DNA from: an uncultured Paraprevotella sp.
GTDB taxonomy: Bacteria; Bacteroidota; Bacteroidia; Bacteroidales; Bacteroidaceae
DNA length: 56,626 nt
Direction of reading: 5' to 3'
Assembly (NCBI GenBank): GCA_944319925.1
Contig: CALUFQ010000015.1
Location: 1-56,626, forward strand
Positions 16,307 to 25,439 of the stretch are shown piece by piece. Numbering within the stretch: position 1 is the first letter of the stretch; the number at the start of each line of letters is the position of its first letter. A program made the translations under genes and the position numbers. The notes under the pieces are model-generated. The model was not told the origin of the DNA, ran no database searches, and worked only from the letters and a program-made list of their open reading frames with translations.

Positions 16307-19072
16307 TCATTGGCAGAAGGTCTCACCCTCAAAAAGGTTCAAACGGTTCCTGCGGGCTTCTTCCAGCGGCACTACATCCCGCTTCTGTTTGCACGACTCT
16401 TTTTCGCGCATCCCCTGTTGTTCCTTTTTCAAAGCCTCGAAAGCGTCATCGCTGGTTTCGGGATTCAGGAAACGAGCGGCCACGAGCGCGTTCTGCGAAG
16501 CATCCTTCACCCAAATGACAGGCCCGTCATAGGCGGGGGCTATCTTCAACGCCGTGTGCAGGCGGCTGGTCGTGGCACCTCCAATCATCACGGGAACAGA
16601 AATGCCCGCCCGCCGCAATTCAGAGACCACGTGCACCATCTCTTCCAAGCTGGGCGTAATCAGCCCGCTCAGCCCGATGAGGTCGGGATGCAGTTCCAAC
16701 GCTTTCGCCACAATCTCCCCGGCAGGCACCATCACGCCCAAATCAATAATCTCATAGTTGTTGCAGGCCATGACCACCGACACGATATTCTTGCCAATGT
16801 CGTGCACGTCGCCCTTCACCGTGGCAACCAGTACTCGTCCGGCCCGTGCCGCGCCTTCCCGCTTCTCCGCCTCGATGCGCGGCTGCAGGATGCCCACGGC
16901 TTTCTTCATCGTGCGGGCTGTTTTCACCACTTGGGGCAGGAACATCTTGCCCGCCCCGAAAAGCTCGCCCACCGTGTTCATACCCCGCATGAGTGGCCCT
17001 TCGATGATATTGACAGCATGAGGATAGCACTTCGCGGCCTCGTCCAAGTCTTCCTGCAGGAACGTGTCGATGCCTTTCACCAAAGCATGCTGCAGGCGTT
17101 CTTCCACACCGCCCATGCGCCAGGCATCCGCTTTCTTCACTTCGCCCACAGCCCCGGCCTCATCCGCAGCTTTCAATTTTCCGGCCAGCCCAATCAAACG
17201 CTCCGCCGCATCCGGGCAACGGGCCAGCACCACATCTTCCACCACCTCCAAAATGTATTCCGGGATGTCACCATACATCACGCTCGTGGCCGGATTGACA
17301 ATGCCCATGTCCATCCCCGCACGGCAGGCATGGTAGAGGAACACGGCATGCATCGCCTCGCGGATATAATTGTTTCCCCTGAATGAGAACGACAAGTTGC
17401 TCACCCCGCCGCTCACATGCGCCCCGGGCAGATGGGTGCGAATCCACTCCGCCGCACGGATAAAATCCACCGCATAACGATCGTGTTCCGCCATGCCGGT
17501 GGCAATAGCCAGCACGTTCGGGTCAAATATGATGTCATGGGGATTGAAGCCCACACATTCCGTCAACAGGCGATAAGCACGGGCACAGACTTCCACTTTC
17601 CGCTCGTAAGTGTCTGCTTGTCCGCGTTCGTCAAAAGCCATCACGATGACCGCCGCCCCGAGGCGTTTCACCTCGCGGGCATGTGCCAAAAAGACCTCCT
17701 CTCCCTCTTTCAGGGAGATGGAATTGACAATGCCTTTGCCTTGCACACACTTCAGCCCCGCCGTGATAACGTCCCATTTGGAAGAGTCAATCATGACCGG
17801 CACACGGGAAATCTCAGGCTCTGAAGCCAGCAAGTTCAGGAACGTCACCATCTCCTGCCGTGCGTCGAGAAGGCCGTCGTCCATGTTCACGTCTATGACC
17901 ATCGCGCCGTCTTCCACTTGCTTGCGGGCGATGTCCAACGCCTCATCATATTTCTTCTCCTTTATCAGCCTCAGGAACTTGCGCGAACCGGCCACGTTGC
18001 AACGCTCGCCCACGTTCACGAACTTGATTTCCGGCGTTTGTTCAAACAGTTCCAGCCCGCTTAGACACAATGTCACAGGTCTTTCCGCAGGCACGTGCGG
18101 ATGCCCCTGCGCGGCCAAAGCCTGGAAACGGGCGATGTACTCGTCCGTGGTTCCGCAACAACCGCCGATAATATTCACCCACCCGTTGTCCACAAAAAAC
18201 TTCATCTCTTCAGCCATCTGTCCGGGAGTCTGGTCATATTGCCCCAAGCCGTTGGGCAGTCCGGCATTCGGATATACTGATATATAATAAGGTGAACGAC
18301 GGGCCAAGACCTCCACGAAAGGCAACAGGTCGTGCGCCCCGAACGAACAATTCAACCCCAGTGAAAAAATATCGGCATGCGAAACCGAAGCCAGGAAAGC
18401 CTCCAATGTCTGCCCCGAAAGCGTCCGCCCGCTCTTGTCCGACACTGTGACCGACAACATCAACGGCACTTTCCTTCCTGCGGCCAGCATGGCATCTTCC
18501 GCCGCATAGATGGCGGCTTTGGCATTCAACGTGTCGAAAATGGTTTCCACCAACAACGCGTCCACACCGCCTTCCAACAAAGCGTCCATCTGCTCCCGGT
18601 AGGCTGCGGCCAGTTCATCGAACGCCAATGCACGATAGGCCGGATTTTCCACGTCCGGACTCATGGAACAAGTTTTGTTGGTCGGCCCGACGGAACCAGC
18701 CACGAAACGCGGACGGGCGGGCTCCATGGCCGTGAACTCGTCGGCCAATTTACGGGCCAGCCGCGCAGCAGCCAAGTTGATTTCACGACAACAACCTTCC
18801 ACATGGTAATCCGCCATGGAGATGCGCTGTGCGTTGAACGTGTTGGTCTCGATAATATCCGCTCCCGCGAGCAAATACTTGCGGTGGATGTCGGCCACCA
18901 CGTCGGGACGGGTCAGGCACAACAGGTCGTTGTTGCCAGCCATCTGTCCGGGCACATCCTTAAACCGTTCGCCCCGGAAGTCGGCTTCCGACAGTCCGTA
19001 GCGTTGTATCATGGTGCCCATCGCACCGTCCAACACTAAAATCCGTTCCTTGATAGCTTCCTGTAGTGTCAT
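16307..19072 (-). CDS. metH: Cobalamin-dependent methionine synthase, short form
   Basis: 921 residues. In order: homocysteine-binding barrel (ILDGAMGTMIQ at the start, zinc-site GGCCGTT), pterin-binding domain (FVNVGERCNVAGSRKFLRL), cap domain, and B12-binding domain with DVHDIG at 755-760 (His757 the cobalt ligand). The protein stops after the B12 domain, so the roughly 330-residue AdoMet reactivation domain of E. coli MetH is absent. Ending EEARRNRLNLF looks natural, and Bacteroidetes are thought to supply reactivation from a separate protein. It starts 1 bp after the smpB stop. Confidence 0.93.
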   Translation of the reverse strand: MTLQEAIKERILVLDGAMGTMIQRYGLSEADFRGERFKDVPGQMAGNNDLLCLTRPDVVADIHRKYLLAGADIIETNTFNAQRISMADYHVEGCCREINLAAARLARKLADEFTAMEPARPRFVAGSVGPTNKTCSMSPDVENPAYRALAFDELAAAYREQMDALLEGGVDALLVETIFDTLNAKAAIYAAEDAMLAAGRKVPLMLSVTVSDKSGRTLSGQTLEAFLASVSHADIFSLGLNCSFGAHDLLPFVEVLARRSPYYISVYPNAGLPNGLGQYDQTPGQMAEEMKFFVDNGWVNIIGGCCGTTDEYIARFQALAAQGHPHVPAERPVTLCLSGLELFEQTPEIKFVNVGERCNVAGSRKFLRLIKEKKYDEALDIARKQVEDGAMVIDVNMDDGLLDARQEMVTFLNLLASEPEISRVPVMIDSSKWDVITAGLKCVQGKGIVNSISLKEGEEVFLAHAREVKRLGAAVIVMAFDERGQADTYERKVEVCARAYRLLTECVGFNPHDIIFDPNVLAIATGMAEHDRYAVDFIRAAEWIRTHLPGAHVSGGVSNLSFSFRGNNYIREAMHAVFLYHACRAGMDMGIVNPATSVMYGDIPEYILEVVEDVVLARCPDAAERLIGLAGKLKAADEAGAVGEVKKADAWRMGGVEERLQHALVKGIDTFLQEDLDEAAKCYPHAVNIIEGPLMRGMNTVGELFGAGKMFLPQVVKTARTMKKAVGILQPRIEAEKREGAARAGRVLVATVKGDVHDIGKNIVSVVMACNNYEIIDLGVMVPAGEIVAKALELHPDLIGLSGLITPSLEEMVHVVSELRRAGISVPVMIGGATTSRLHTALKIAPAYDGPVIWVKDASQNALVAARFLNPETSDDAFEALKKEQQGMREKESCKQKRDVVPLEEARRNRLNLFEGETFCQ

Positions 19073-19073
19073 C

Positions 19074-19544
19074 CTAATAGCGTTTGATTTGCCGGTCTAT
19101 CTCGCGCCGGTCTTCTTTCTCTTTCAACGTCTGCCGCTTGTCGTACTCTTTCTTGCCCCGACACAGGTAAATGTCCAATTTCGCCCGCCCGTTCTCATCA
19201 ATAAACAGCAACGTGGGCACAATGGAATACCCCGGCGTTTTCATCTCCGCCTGCAACTTCCGGATTTCCGTCTTGTTGAGCAGGAGCTTGCGGTCGCGCC
19301 GCGTGGAATGGTTGTTGTACGACCCATACGAGTATTCAGCCACATACATGTTCTTCACCCACATTTCTCCGTTGTGGATAAAGCAAAACGTATCCACCAG
19401 GCTGGCCTTCCCCGCCCTGATGGATTTGATTTCCGTACCGGTCAGCACGATGCCGGCCGTATATTTGTCCAACAACAAGAAATCAAACGAAGCCCGTTTG
19501 TTCTTGATGTTCACCGCTTTGTTCTTCGTCTTCTTTTCTGCCAT
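19074..19544 (-). CDS. smpB: SsrA-binding protein SmpB
   Basis: 156 residues; binds tmRNA for ribosome rescue. Typical features are [34 protein letters not shown] and the basic C-terminal tail [17 protein letters not shown] that enters the mRNA channel. It lies between the DMP19 gene (7-bp gap) and metH (1-bp gap) in a three-gene operon. Confidence 0.95.
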   Translation of the reverse strand: MAEKKTKNKAVNIKNKRASFDFLLLDKYTAGIVLTGTEIKSIRAGKASLVDTFCFIHNGEMWVKNMYVAEYSYGSYNNHSTRRDRKLLLNKTEIRKLQAEMKTPGYSIVPTLLFIDENGRAKLDIYLCRGKKEYDKRQTLKEKEDRREIDRQIKRY

Positions 19545-19551
19545 ATTCCTC

Positions 19552-20067
19552 CTATTCCTTCACAATCTCCGCGAACACGTCCAAGTGTTCATCCACGTAA
19601 CGCGCCAGCGTGGCCGTCACCTCTTCTTCCATTTCCACGAAAGCATCGTCCAAGTCATCAAACTTCGGATATTGCTCAAACATTCCCATGAACTCCTCAT
19701 CCGTCCGCTCCCGTGTCAGTTCAGCCTTATACTTGACATACAGTTTCTTCCCCTTGTTGATGAGTTTAGCCAGCTCCGTGGCTCCCATCATGCGCATGGC
19801 CTTGGCAAAAGGATTGTCAAAGATAAACGGGCCGTAACCGTTATAGATCAACTGGATGAACCCGCCATCCATCACTTCCTCACGGAAAATCGCATAGGCC
19901 AGCAACGAAATCTGCTCCCCGTTCAGCAAGCCCATGTTCTCCGCGTTCAGCTCGCCTCCGATGACTTCCTTGTAACGCTCAATGAACACCTGCAGAAACT
20001 CATCCATCCCCTGTGCCGCCGCCTCGCGCAGGCGCGCATCGCTAATGGTTATCGTCTTTTGTTCCAT
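19552..20067 (-). CDS. DMP19 family (DUF4375) protein
   Basis: 171 residues, acidic and helical. The sequence [28 protein letters not shown] is the conserved core of the DMP19/DUF4375 family, whose shrimp-virus-related founder was described as a DNA-mimic protein. The bacterial role is unknown. It has its own -7 box and leads the operon with smpB and metH. Confidence 0.8.
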   Translation of the reverse strand: MEQKTITISDARLREAAAQGMDEFLQVFIERYKEVIGGELNAENMGLLNGEQISLLAYAIFREEVMDGGFIQLIYNGYGPFIFDNPFAKAMRMMGATELAKLINKGKKLYVKYKAELTRERTDEEFMGMFEQYPKFDDLDDAFVEMEEEVTATLARYVDEHLDVFAEIVKE

Positions 20068-20089
20068 TTCCTTTCTAATCCAAGATTTG

Positions 20090-20097
20090 CAAAGATA
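20090..20097 (-). promoter_or_regulatory. -7 box (TATCTTTG) for the DMP19-smpB-metH operon
   Basis: TAnnTTTG on the minus strand, 22 bp before the ATG at 20067. Confidence 0.6.
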
Positions 20098-20252
20098 CGA
20101 TTATTCTTTCTTTTAAGCTTGGACAACACGAATAAAATCACTATTTTTGAAAGAAAAACACGTGAAGGTAACGGAAAATACGGGGAATACGCCCATACAA
20201 TAACTGCACCACATGAAAACAAAAGGATACCACACCCAAAAACACAAGGATT

Positions 20253-20286
20253 TGTTTTGCCCTGCGCCCTGTTTGCATTATCTTTG
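20253..20286 (+). promoter_or_regulatory. Promoter of the Rpn-family gene
   Basis: TTTTG at about 20253-20257 and TATCTTTG at 20279-20286, spaced about 21 bp, followed by a 32-bp leader to the ATG at 20319. Confidence 0.65.
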
Positions 20287-20318
20287 CACCATGGACATAT
20301 CATAAAGGAACAAACGCC

Positions 20319-21287
20319 ATGAAATACCTGGACCCCAAGGCCGACCTGACTTTCAAGAAAGTCTTCGGCGAACATCCCGACCTGGTCATCAGCTTGCTCA
20401 ACGCCCTGCTGCCTTTTGACAAACCGGAGGAAGAAGTGCAGGACGTGGAATATCTTTCTCCCGAAATGGTACCCGATACCCCGGTGCGCAAGAACAGCAT
20501 CGTGGATGTGCGCTGCAAGGACGCGCGCGACCGACAGTTCATCGTGGAGATGCAGATGGTATGGTCAAAGGAATTCCAAAACCGCGTCCTCTTCAACGCT
20601 TCCAAAGCCTACGTGCGCCAACTGAAAAAGGGATACGACTACGAACTGCTGCACCCCGTTTATTCCCTCAATCTGGTTAATGACATCTTCGAGCCGGAAC
20701 TAAAGAATTACTACCACTACTACCGGCTGGTGCACAGCGAGCACACGGACAAGGTCATTGACGGGCTACATCTAGTGTTCATCGAGCTGCCAAAGTTCAC
20801 CCCGCACACCTACGCCGAAAAGAAGATGCAGGTGCTTTGGCTCAGATTCCTCACCGAAATCTCAGAACAAACCCGCCATGCACCGCAGGAGCTGCTGGAC
20901 AACCCGGAAACCCACAAGGCACTGGTCGAAGTGGAGGAATCCGCCTTCACCGCCGCAGAGCTACAGGGATACGATGAATTTTGGGACGCTATCAGTGTGG
21001 AACGCACCCTTATCAATAGTATATCGCGCAGATATAAGGAAGGCTGGGAACAAGGATTGGAACAAGGATTGGAACAAGGATTGGAAAAAGGGTTGGAACA
21101 AGGACTGGAACGAGGGTTGGAACGAGGGTTGGAACAAGGGTTGGAACAAGGACTGGAACAAGGACTAGCAAAAGGAAGGGAAAAAGAAAAGGAAGGAATA
21201 GCCCGTAACCTCAAAGAGATGGGCTTGCCAATAGAAACCATAGTCCAAGCCACCGGACTCACAGTGGAAAACATTGCAAAACTATAA
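20319..21287 (+). CDS. Rpn family recombination-promoting nuclease / putative transposase
   Basis: 322 residues. The N-terminal two thirds is the PD-(D/E)XK nuclease-transposase (Rpn) domain: YLDPKADLTFKKVFGEHPDL at the start, NSIVDVRCKDARDRQFIVEMQM as the D...ExQ catalytic strand pair, then FLTEIS and the helical part. From about residue 244 come ten 4-residue repeats (E-Q/K/R-G-L) and a charged tail. Rpn proteins promote RecA-independent recombination in E. coli. It is a single gene with a promoter and a terminator. Confidence 0.9.
   Translation: MKYLDPKADLTFKKVFGEHPDLVISLLNALLPFDKPEEEVQDVEYLSPEMVPDTPVRKNSIVDVRCKDARDRQFIVEMQMVWSKEFQNRVLFNASKAYVRQLKKGYDYELLHPVYSLNLVNDIFEPELKNYYHYYRLVHSEHTDKVIDGLHLVFIELPKFTPHTYAEKKMQVLWLRFLTEISEQTRHAPQELLDNPETHKALVEVEESAFTAAELQGYDEFWDAISVERTLINSISRRYKEGWEQGLEQGLEQGLEKGLEQGLERGLERGLEQGLEQGLEQGLAKGREKEKEGIARNLKEMGLPIETIVQATGLTVENIAKL
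21048..21167 (+). repeat. Ten in-frame 12-bp repeats encoding E-[QKR]-G-L
   Basis: Ten consecutive units of the type GAACAAGGATTG with small variations encode EQGL, EKGL or ERGL. The array is in frame in the Rpn-family gene, so gain or loss of units keeps the frame. Confidence 0.95.
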
Positions 21288-21412
21288 ATGATTTCCGCAA
21301 TTTGCCAGCCTTGTGCGTACATCACATCGGATGGCACAAAACACTGGAGTTTCAGGCTTTGAAACCGGGTGTTGCTATATCTACGGATAATATTTTCAAA
21401 CCTACAGACATT

Positions 21413-21451
21413 GCGGACATCGCCTGATAACAAGGCAATGCCCGCGTTTTT
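21413..21451 (+). terminator. Terminator downstream of the Rpn-family gene
   Basis: Arms GCGGACATCGCC and GGCAATGCCCGC pair if two non-canonical positions are tolerated; GTTTTTTT follows. It is 125 bp after the stop and isolates the ABC operon promoter. Confidence 0.65.
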
Positions 21452-21475
21452 TTATGTTAAAATCCAGAGAAACAC

Positions 21476-21506
21476 TTGGACGTTTCAAAGAGGCAGATTA
21501 TATTTG
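21476..21506 (+). promoter_or_regulatory. Promoter of the ABC-GntR operon
   Basis: TTG at 21476-21478 and TATATTTG at 21499-21506, spaced 20 bp, followed by a 50-bp leader that contains an inverted repeat. Confidence 0.65.
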
Positions 21507-21507
21507 C

Positions 21508-21531
21508 AGTGTACTAAAGAACTAATACACT
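21508..21531 (+). promoter_or_regulatory. Candidate GntR (YtrA-type) operator
   Basis: Inverted repeat AGTGTACT-N8-AATACACT (one mismatch in 8-nt arms) overlaps the expected transcription start. A GntR/YtrA-type repressor is encoded in the same operon, so autoregulation is likely; this is inference. Confidence 0.45.
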
Positions 21532-21556
21532 AACAACCGATAAAGAACAAAAGCGT

Positions 21557-22402
21557 ATGATGACCATCGAACACCTTTCATTCGGCTATCCCAAACGGAA
21601 AAACCGCGTATTTGACGACTTCTCCCTGAAGCTACGGGAAGGAAACGTGTACGGACTCTTGGGCAAGAACGGCGCAGGAAAGTCCACCTTGCTCTACCTC
21701 ATGACCGGACTGCTGACCCCACAGTCCGGACAAGCTTGCCTGCATGGCGTGAATGTGCGCCTGCGCCGCCCCGACACGCTCGCCGACTTCTATCTCATCC
21801 CCGAAGAGTTTGACCTGCCGGCCTATTCGCTGAAGAAATACGTGCAGCTCTACGCACCTTTCTACCCGAAATTCGACCACGAGAGCCTGCGGCGCAACCT
21901 GGAAGCCTTCGACATGACGGAAGACCTCAAACTGGGCGAACTTTCCATGGGACAAAAAAAGAAAGTGCTGGTCTGTTTCGCCTTGGCCACTCACACCTCG
22001 TGGCTCATCATGGACGAACCGACCAACGGCATGGACATCCCCAGCAAGAGCCAATTCCGCAAACTGCTCATCCGCGAAATGGACAAGAAGCGCGGCATCG
22101 TGATTTCCACCCATTTGGTAAAAGACGTGGAACAACTGCTCGACCACATCGTCATCATCGACGGCGGACACGCCGTGATGGATGCCCCGGTGGCCGACAT
22201 TTGCCAGAAAATCTATTTCGGCCAGACAGAAAACGAGCAAGAGGCCGCAGGGGCGTACTTCGCCGCGCCCTCACCCCACGGCTTCGACATCATGGCGGCC
22301 AACCCCGCAGGCAAAGACTCGGAAATCAACCTCGAACTGCTTTTCAACGGTGCGCTGGCGCATCCGGAAATCATGACCCGTCTCTTCACGCCCGAAAAAT
22401 AG
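21557..22402 (+). CDS. ABC transporter ATP-binding protein
   Basis: 281 residues. Walker A GKNGAGKST at residues 36-44, signature LSMGQKKKV, Walker B WLIMDEP with TNGMD, and H-loop ISTHL are all intact, so it should hydrolyse ATP. The signature LSMGQ with a KKK tail is seen in ATPases paired with ABC-2 permeases and GntR regulators (YtrB-like). It is the first gene of a seven-gene operon; the five membrane genes after it are the likely partners. No second ATPase is present. Confidence 0.92.
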   Translation: MMTIEHLSFGYPKRKNRVFDDFSLKLREGNVYGLLGKNGAGKSTLLYLMTGLLTPQSGQACLHGVNVRLRRPDTLADFYLIPEEFDLPAYSLKKYVQLYAPFYPKFDHESLRRNLEAFDMTEDLKLGELSMGQKKKVLVCFALATHTSWLIMDEPTNGMDIPSKSQFRKLLIREMDKKRGIVISTHLVKDVEQLLDHIVIIDGGHAVMDAPVADICQKIYFGQTENEQEAAGAYFAAPSPHGFDIMAANPAGKDSEINLELLFNGALAHPEIMTRLFTPEK

Positions 22403-22408
22403 CCCGCC

Positions 22409-23239
22409 ATGGAAACCGCCACTTTTTCTGCCAAACGATTCCGCAACCTGCTCCGCATGAGCTGGGCAGAAGGACGGAAGTTCCATTTCAAGATGATAGT
22501 ATTCTTCTATCTGTTCGCCGTAGCTTACATGTGCTGGTACATGCTGCCCGATGCCGCACACGCCCACACTGTCATGCAGGAGGCTGGGCTACCTGGGCGG
22601 CAAGCCGAATGGCAAACCCTCTCCGCCCAAATCGCACAGGGCATAGACGGCAGTTGGAAAGAGGTCAAAATAACCTTGATTTTCGTAGCAAGTCTGTTCT
22701 GTACAATCTACACGACCACGGCTTCAATTGCCTCCGACAAAAACAGCCTCATTCGGACACTCACCCTCCCGGTGTCACGGCTCGAAATTCTCGCACTACT
22801 GTGGATTCACGCATTTCCCCTGTCCATTTTCGGAAGCATGGCCATCGGCCTTGCGGCCGACTGGACACGGGTCGTCATCTGCAACCTACTCTATCCCGAC
22901 CTGCACTATGCCTTCCCGTTCCTTTCCAGCCTCGGAATGGAAGGAAATTTTGGCGCATGGGAGGTGGTGAGTTTCTTTATCCTCATGGGAGGCGCGCAAT
23001 CCTTATTCATCTGGATTACTGAATTTAAGACCAATTCAAAACGTGTCTGTGGCTACCTGCTCTGTTTGTTCTCATTGCTGCCCCTCATAATCTTTTCCAT
23101 AGCTTGGAGAATACCGCACATACCGAAAAACATGTTTCTCGCTATAGGGGACATGGCGGCCTTCCTCTGCACCGGCCTGGCATGGTGGCTCATCTATCGG
23201 GACTTTTGGAAAAAAGATTTAACTTACGTCATCCAATAA
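22409..23239 (+). CDS. ABC-2-like permease subunit, paralog 1 of 5
   Basis: 276 residues with about six membrane spans. The N-terminal cytoplasmic segment FSAKRFRNLLRMSWAEGR is followed by the first span. Two motifs shared with the other four membrane proteins are LPVSRLE (about residue 121) and ADWTRVVICNLLYPD (about 150). LPVS-x-x-E is typical of ABC-2 type permeases. It lies 6 bp after the ATPase gene. The transported substrate cannot be inferred. Confidence 0.75.
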   Translation: METATFSAKRFRNLLRMSWAEGRKFHFKMIVFFYLFAVAYMCWYMLPDAAHAHTVMQEAGLPGRQAEWQTLSAQIAQGIDGSWKEVKITLIFVASLFCTIYTTTASIASDKNSLIRTLTLPVSRLEILALLWIHAFPLSIFGSMAIGLAADWTRVVICNLLYPDLHYAFPFLSSLGMEGNFGAWEVVSFFILMGGAQSLFIWITEFKTNSKRVCGYLLCLFSLLPLIIFSIAWRIPHIPKNMFLAIGDMAAFLCTGLAWWLIYRDFWKKDLTYVIQ

Positions 23240-23246
23240 GACCACT

Positions 23247-24083
23247 ATGCAAACCTCACATTTCAACAGCCGACGTTTCGCCGCCCTGCTCCGCTCGGAC
23301 TGGGAAGAAAACCGGAACACTTATCTGATGTTCCTGATTGGCGCATACATCATCACGGCCATCGCACTCACGGCCAGCCACATCGACCTCTACGCCGAAA
23401 CGCTCCCCGTCAAGGAAGTGCTCGACCAGCGCGAAGGATTGCTGCCGGGGATGGACCGGGGCTGGAAATACAACAAAGAAATCCTTTCGGTCGCATTCTT
23501 TGCGTTCATGCTCCTCTCCGTCAGGACGTTCCGGACAAAGACCCTGACGCGCGGACAAACCCTCCGCTTTCTGCTGTTCCCCGCGACCATGCTGGAAAAG
23601 TTCACACGGTGGTGGCTCTATGTCGTGCCTTTCTCCCTCGTCGCATTCCCACTCATCTATTGGGCGGCCGACCTCACCCGCATCCTCATCTGCCGTGCGG
23701 TTTTCCCCGACACCGGCCTGGCCTACCCTCTCTACCGCGACCCCGACTTCCTGACCGACCCGCACACGCAACTGTTTTTCCAGACCCTATTCACCCTCAC
23801 CCTGCTAGGGCAGGCCGTTCTGGCGCTCACGTCCACCCTGAAGGCAAAGCCCCTCCGCGTCCTCGGAAAGTTCTGCATCCTCATGCTGCCCGTCATACTC
23901 GTTTACAGCATCAGCAGCCTCATGCGAGCATATCCCTCAGCCATGGACGTTGCCATCATCTGGCTATCCGGTTGGCATCTTTCTCTCCTTGTCCTGACCG
24001 CCTTGTGCTGGTATGTTGCCTACCGGCGGCTTGTGCGGACAGACCTCACACATAGTACCCCATCCCAATCCTCACGCGCATGA
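23247..24083 (+). CDS. ABC-2-like permease subunit, paralog 2 of 5
   Basis: 278 residues with several hydrophobic spans. It opens with SRRFAALLRSDWEENR, equivalent to the N-terminal motif of its neighbours, and carries FPATMLE and ADLTRILICRAVFPD at matching positions. It starts 7 bp after paralog 1. Its stop overlaps the GntR start by ATGA, coupling regulator and transporter translation. Confidence 0.75.
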   Translation: MQTSHFNSRRFAALLRSDWEENRNTYLMFLIGAYIITAIALTASHIDLYAETLPVKEVLDQREGLLPGMDRGWKYNKEILSVAFFAFMLLSVRTFRTKTLTRGQTLRFLLFPATMLEKFTRWWLYVVPFSLVAFPLIYWAADLTRILICRAVFPDTGLAYPLYRDPDFLTDPHTQLFFQTLFTLTLLGQAVLALTSTLKAKPLRVLGKFCILMLPVILVYSISSLMRAYPSAMDVAIIWLSGWHLSLLVLTALCWYVAYRRLVRTDLTHSTPSQSSRA

Positions 24084-24463
24084 ATTTCAAAGAAAGCAAA
24101 CCCATCTATCTGCAAATCGCCGACCGCATCTGCGACGAAATCCTGCAGGGACGCTACGCCGAGGGCGACCGTCTGCCCTCGGTGCGCGACTATGCCGCCA
24201 CGGTGGAAGTCAACCCCAACACAGCCATGCGCTCCTACGACTTCCTGCAGTCGCGCGCCGTCATCCGCATGCAGCGCGGCATCGGCTACTTCGTGGAGCA
24301 AGGGGCGGCGGGGCGCATCCGCGCTTTCCGCCGCGAAACCTTCATGAACGAAGAACTCTACGACTTCTTCCGGCAAGCCCGCTCCATCGGCATCACGCCC
24401 GAAGAATTGGTCGCGCTCTACCGGCAATATTGCAACAACCGATTCGAAAAAATCCAACCATAG
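24080..24463 (+). CDS. GntR family transcriptional regulator, YtrA subfamily
   Basis: 127 residues. A winged helix-turn-helix (PIYLQIADRICDEI, GDRLPSVRDYA, VNPNTAMRSYDFLQ) is followed by only a short helical tail (EELYDFFRQARSIGIT), the layout of the YtrA subfamily, which lacks a large effector domain. YtrA-type regulators usually repress the ABC operon they belong to. Here it is embedded between permease genes rather than first in the operon. An inverted repeat at the operon start (21508-21531) is the probable target. Confidence 0.88.
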   Translation: MNFKESKPIYLQIADRICDEILQGRYAEGDRLPSVRDYAATVEVNPNTAMRSYDFLQSRAVIRMQRGIGYFVEQGAAGRIRAFRRETFMNEELYDFFRQARSIGITPEELVALYRQYCNNRFEKIQP

Positions 24464-24467
24464 CCCT

Positions 24468-25439
24468 ATGCACACCACTCACTTCAAACTCGCCCGCTTC
24501 TGGGCTTTCATACGGAAAGACAGCCGCGAAGCCTTCCCCTCGTACCTTCGCCTCGGCATCGTCTTCTACATGCTGATGTCGGTCGTCTTCACTTGGTATG
24601 GCCTTATCAGCAGATACCACATAGCCAATGATTTGGAAGCAGTCCGTCACGGGCAGCCGCACACCTCTCACATGGCCGACCTCATGGAAAAAGCCGCCCA
24701 AGGCATTGATGAGGCATGGATAGGAATCAGTCTGTTTTCCGGCGTGTTCTTCTGCCTCTTCATGATTTTCGCCGGAGGGCAGTTCATGAAAGAAAGCCGC
24801 GACAAACGGGCACTGGCCGCATACTTGTGCCTCCCCGTGTCGAACCTGGAACGGTACCTTGGCAGCGGGCTCCGCATCCTGCTGCTTTCCGTAGTCACAT
24901 TCTACTGCGCCGCCGGGCTGGCCGAACTCACACGGGTCGGCATCACCCGACTGACTTTTCCGGAAGCCGCCTTCTCTTTCGTCATGCCCTATGACTACGA
25001 GACCGACACCAAAGTGCTGGCCTTGATTATGGGAACAGGGTTCCAGAGCCTTTTCATGTTCGGAAGCACCTATTGGCGCAAGAATCCGACCCTCAAGACG
25101 CTGACAGCCTGCCTGCTGCTCACCTTCTTCCTTTGTGCGACCTACGCCCTCACATCGGAAAGCCTCCAGCCGGAATATTTCCACCGCGACCCGCCGGCCA
25201 CATGGGGCAACGCATGGATTCTCTACATCCTCATACCCGTCACCCTGCTTACCAATGTCCTCGCCTACATCCGCATGAAACATTGCAGTCTGATGCCGCC
25301 CTCGTGGAAAGACAAGGCCACCATGGTCCTCCTCGCGGCCATTCTTGTGGCCGTTGCCCTCTGCATCTATATGCCCCACTATATAGTCCGGCATTTCCCT
25401 TACGTCCAATATCCCAATCACTTTTTTCAACCATCATGA
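24468..25439 (+). CDS. ABC-2-like permease subunit, paralog 3 of 5
   Basis: 323 residues with about six spans. N-terminal FKLARFWAFIRKDSREAF; LPVSNLER; and AELTRVGITRLTFPE, where Glu replaces the usual Asp. The central STYWRKNP and the tail SWKDKATMVLL are shared with paralogs 4 and 5, so these three form a closer subgroup. It starts 4 bp after the GntR stop and its own stop overlaps paralog 4 by ATGA. Confidence 0.75.
   Translation: MHTTHFKLARFWAFIRKDSREAFPSYLRLGIVFYMLMSVVFTWYGLISRYHIANDLEAVRHGQPHTSHMADLMEKAAQGIDEAWIGISLFSGVFFCLFMIFAGGQFMKESRDKRALAAYLCLPVSNLERYLGSGLRILLLSVVTFYCAAGLAELTRVGITRLTFPEAAFSFVMPYDYETDTKVLALIMGTGFQSLFMFGSTYWRKNPTLKTLTACLLLTFFLCATYALTSESLQPEYFHRDPPATWGNAWILYILIPVTLLTNVLAYIRMKHCSLMPPSWKDKATMVLLAAILVAVALCIYMPHYIVRHFPYVQYPNHFFQPS

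Noticed and set aside
24393-25430. 345-codon minus-strand frame across the GntR/permease junction
   Set aside because: Antisense to well-supported genes with overlapping start/stop coupling; composition (Gly/Glu/His-rich) is typical of a shadow frame.
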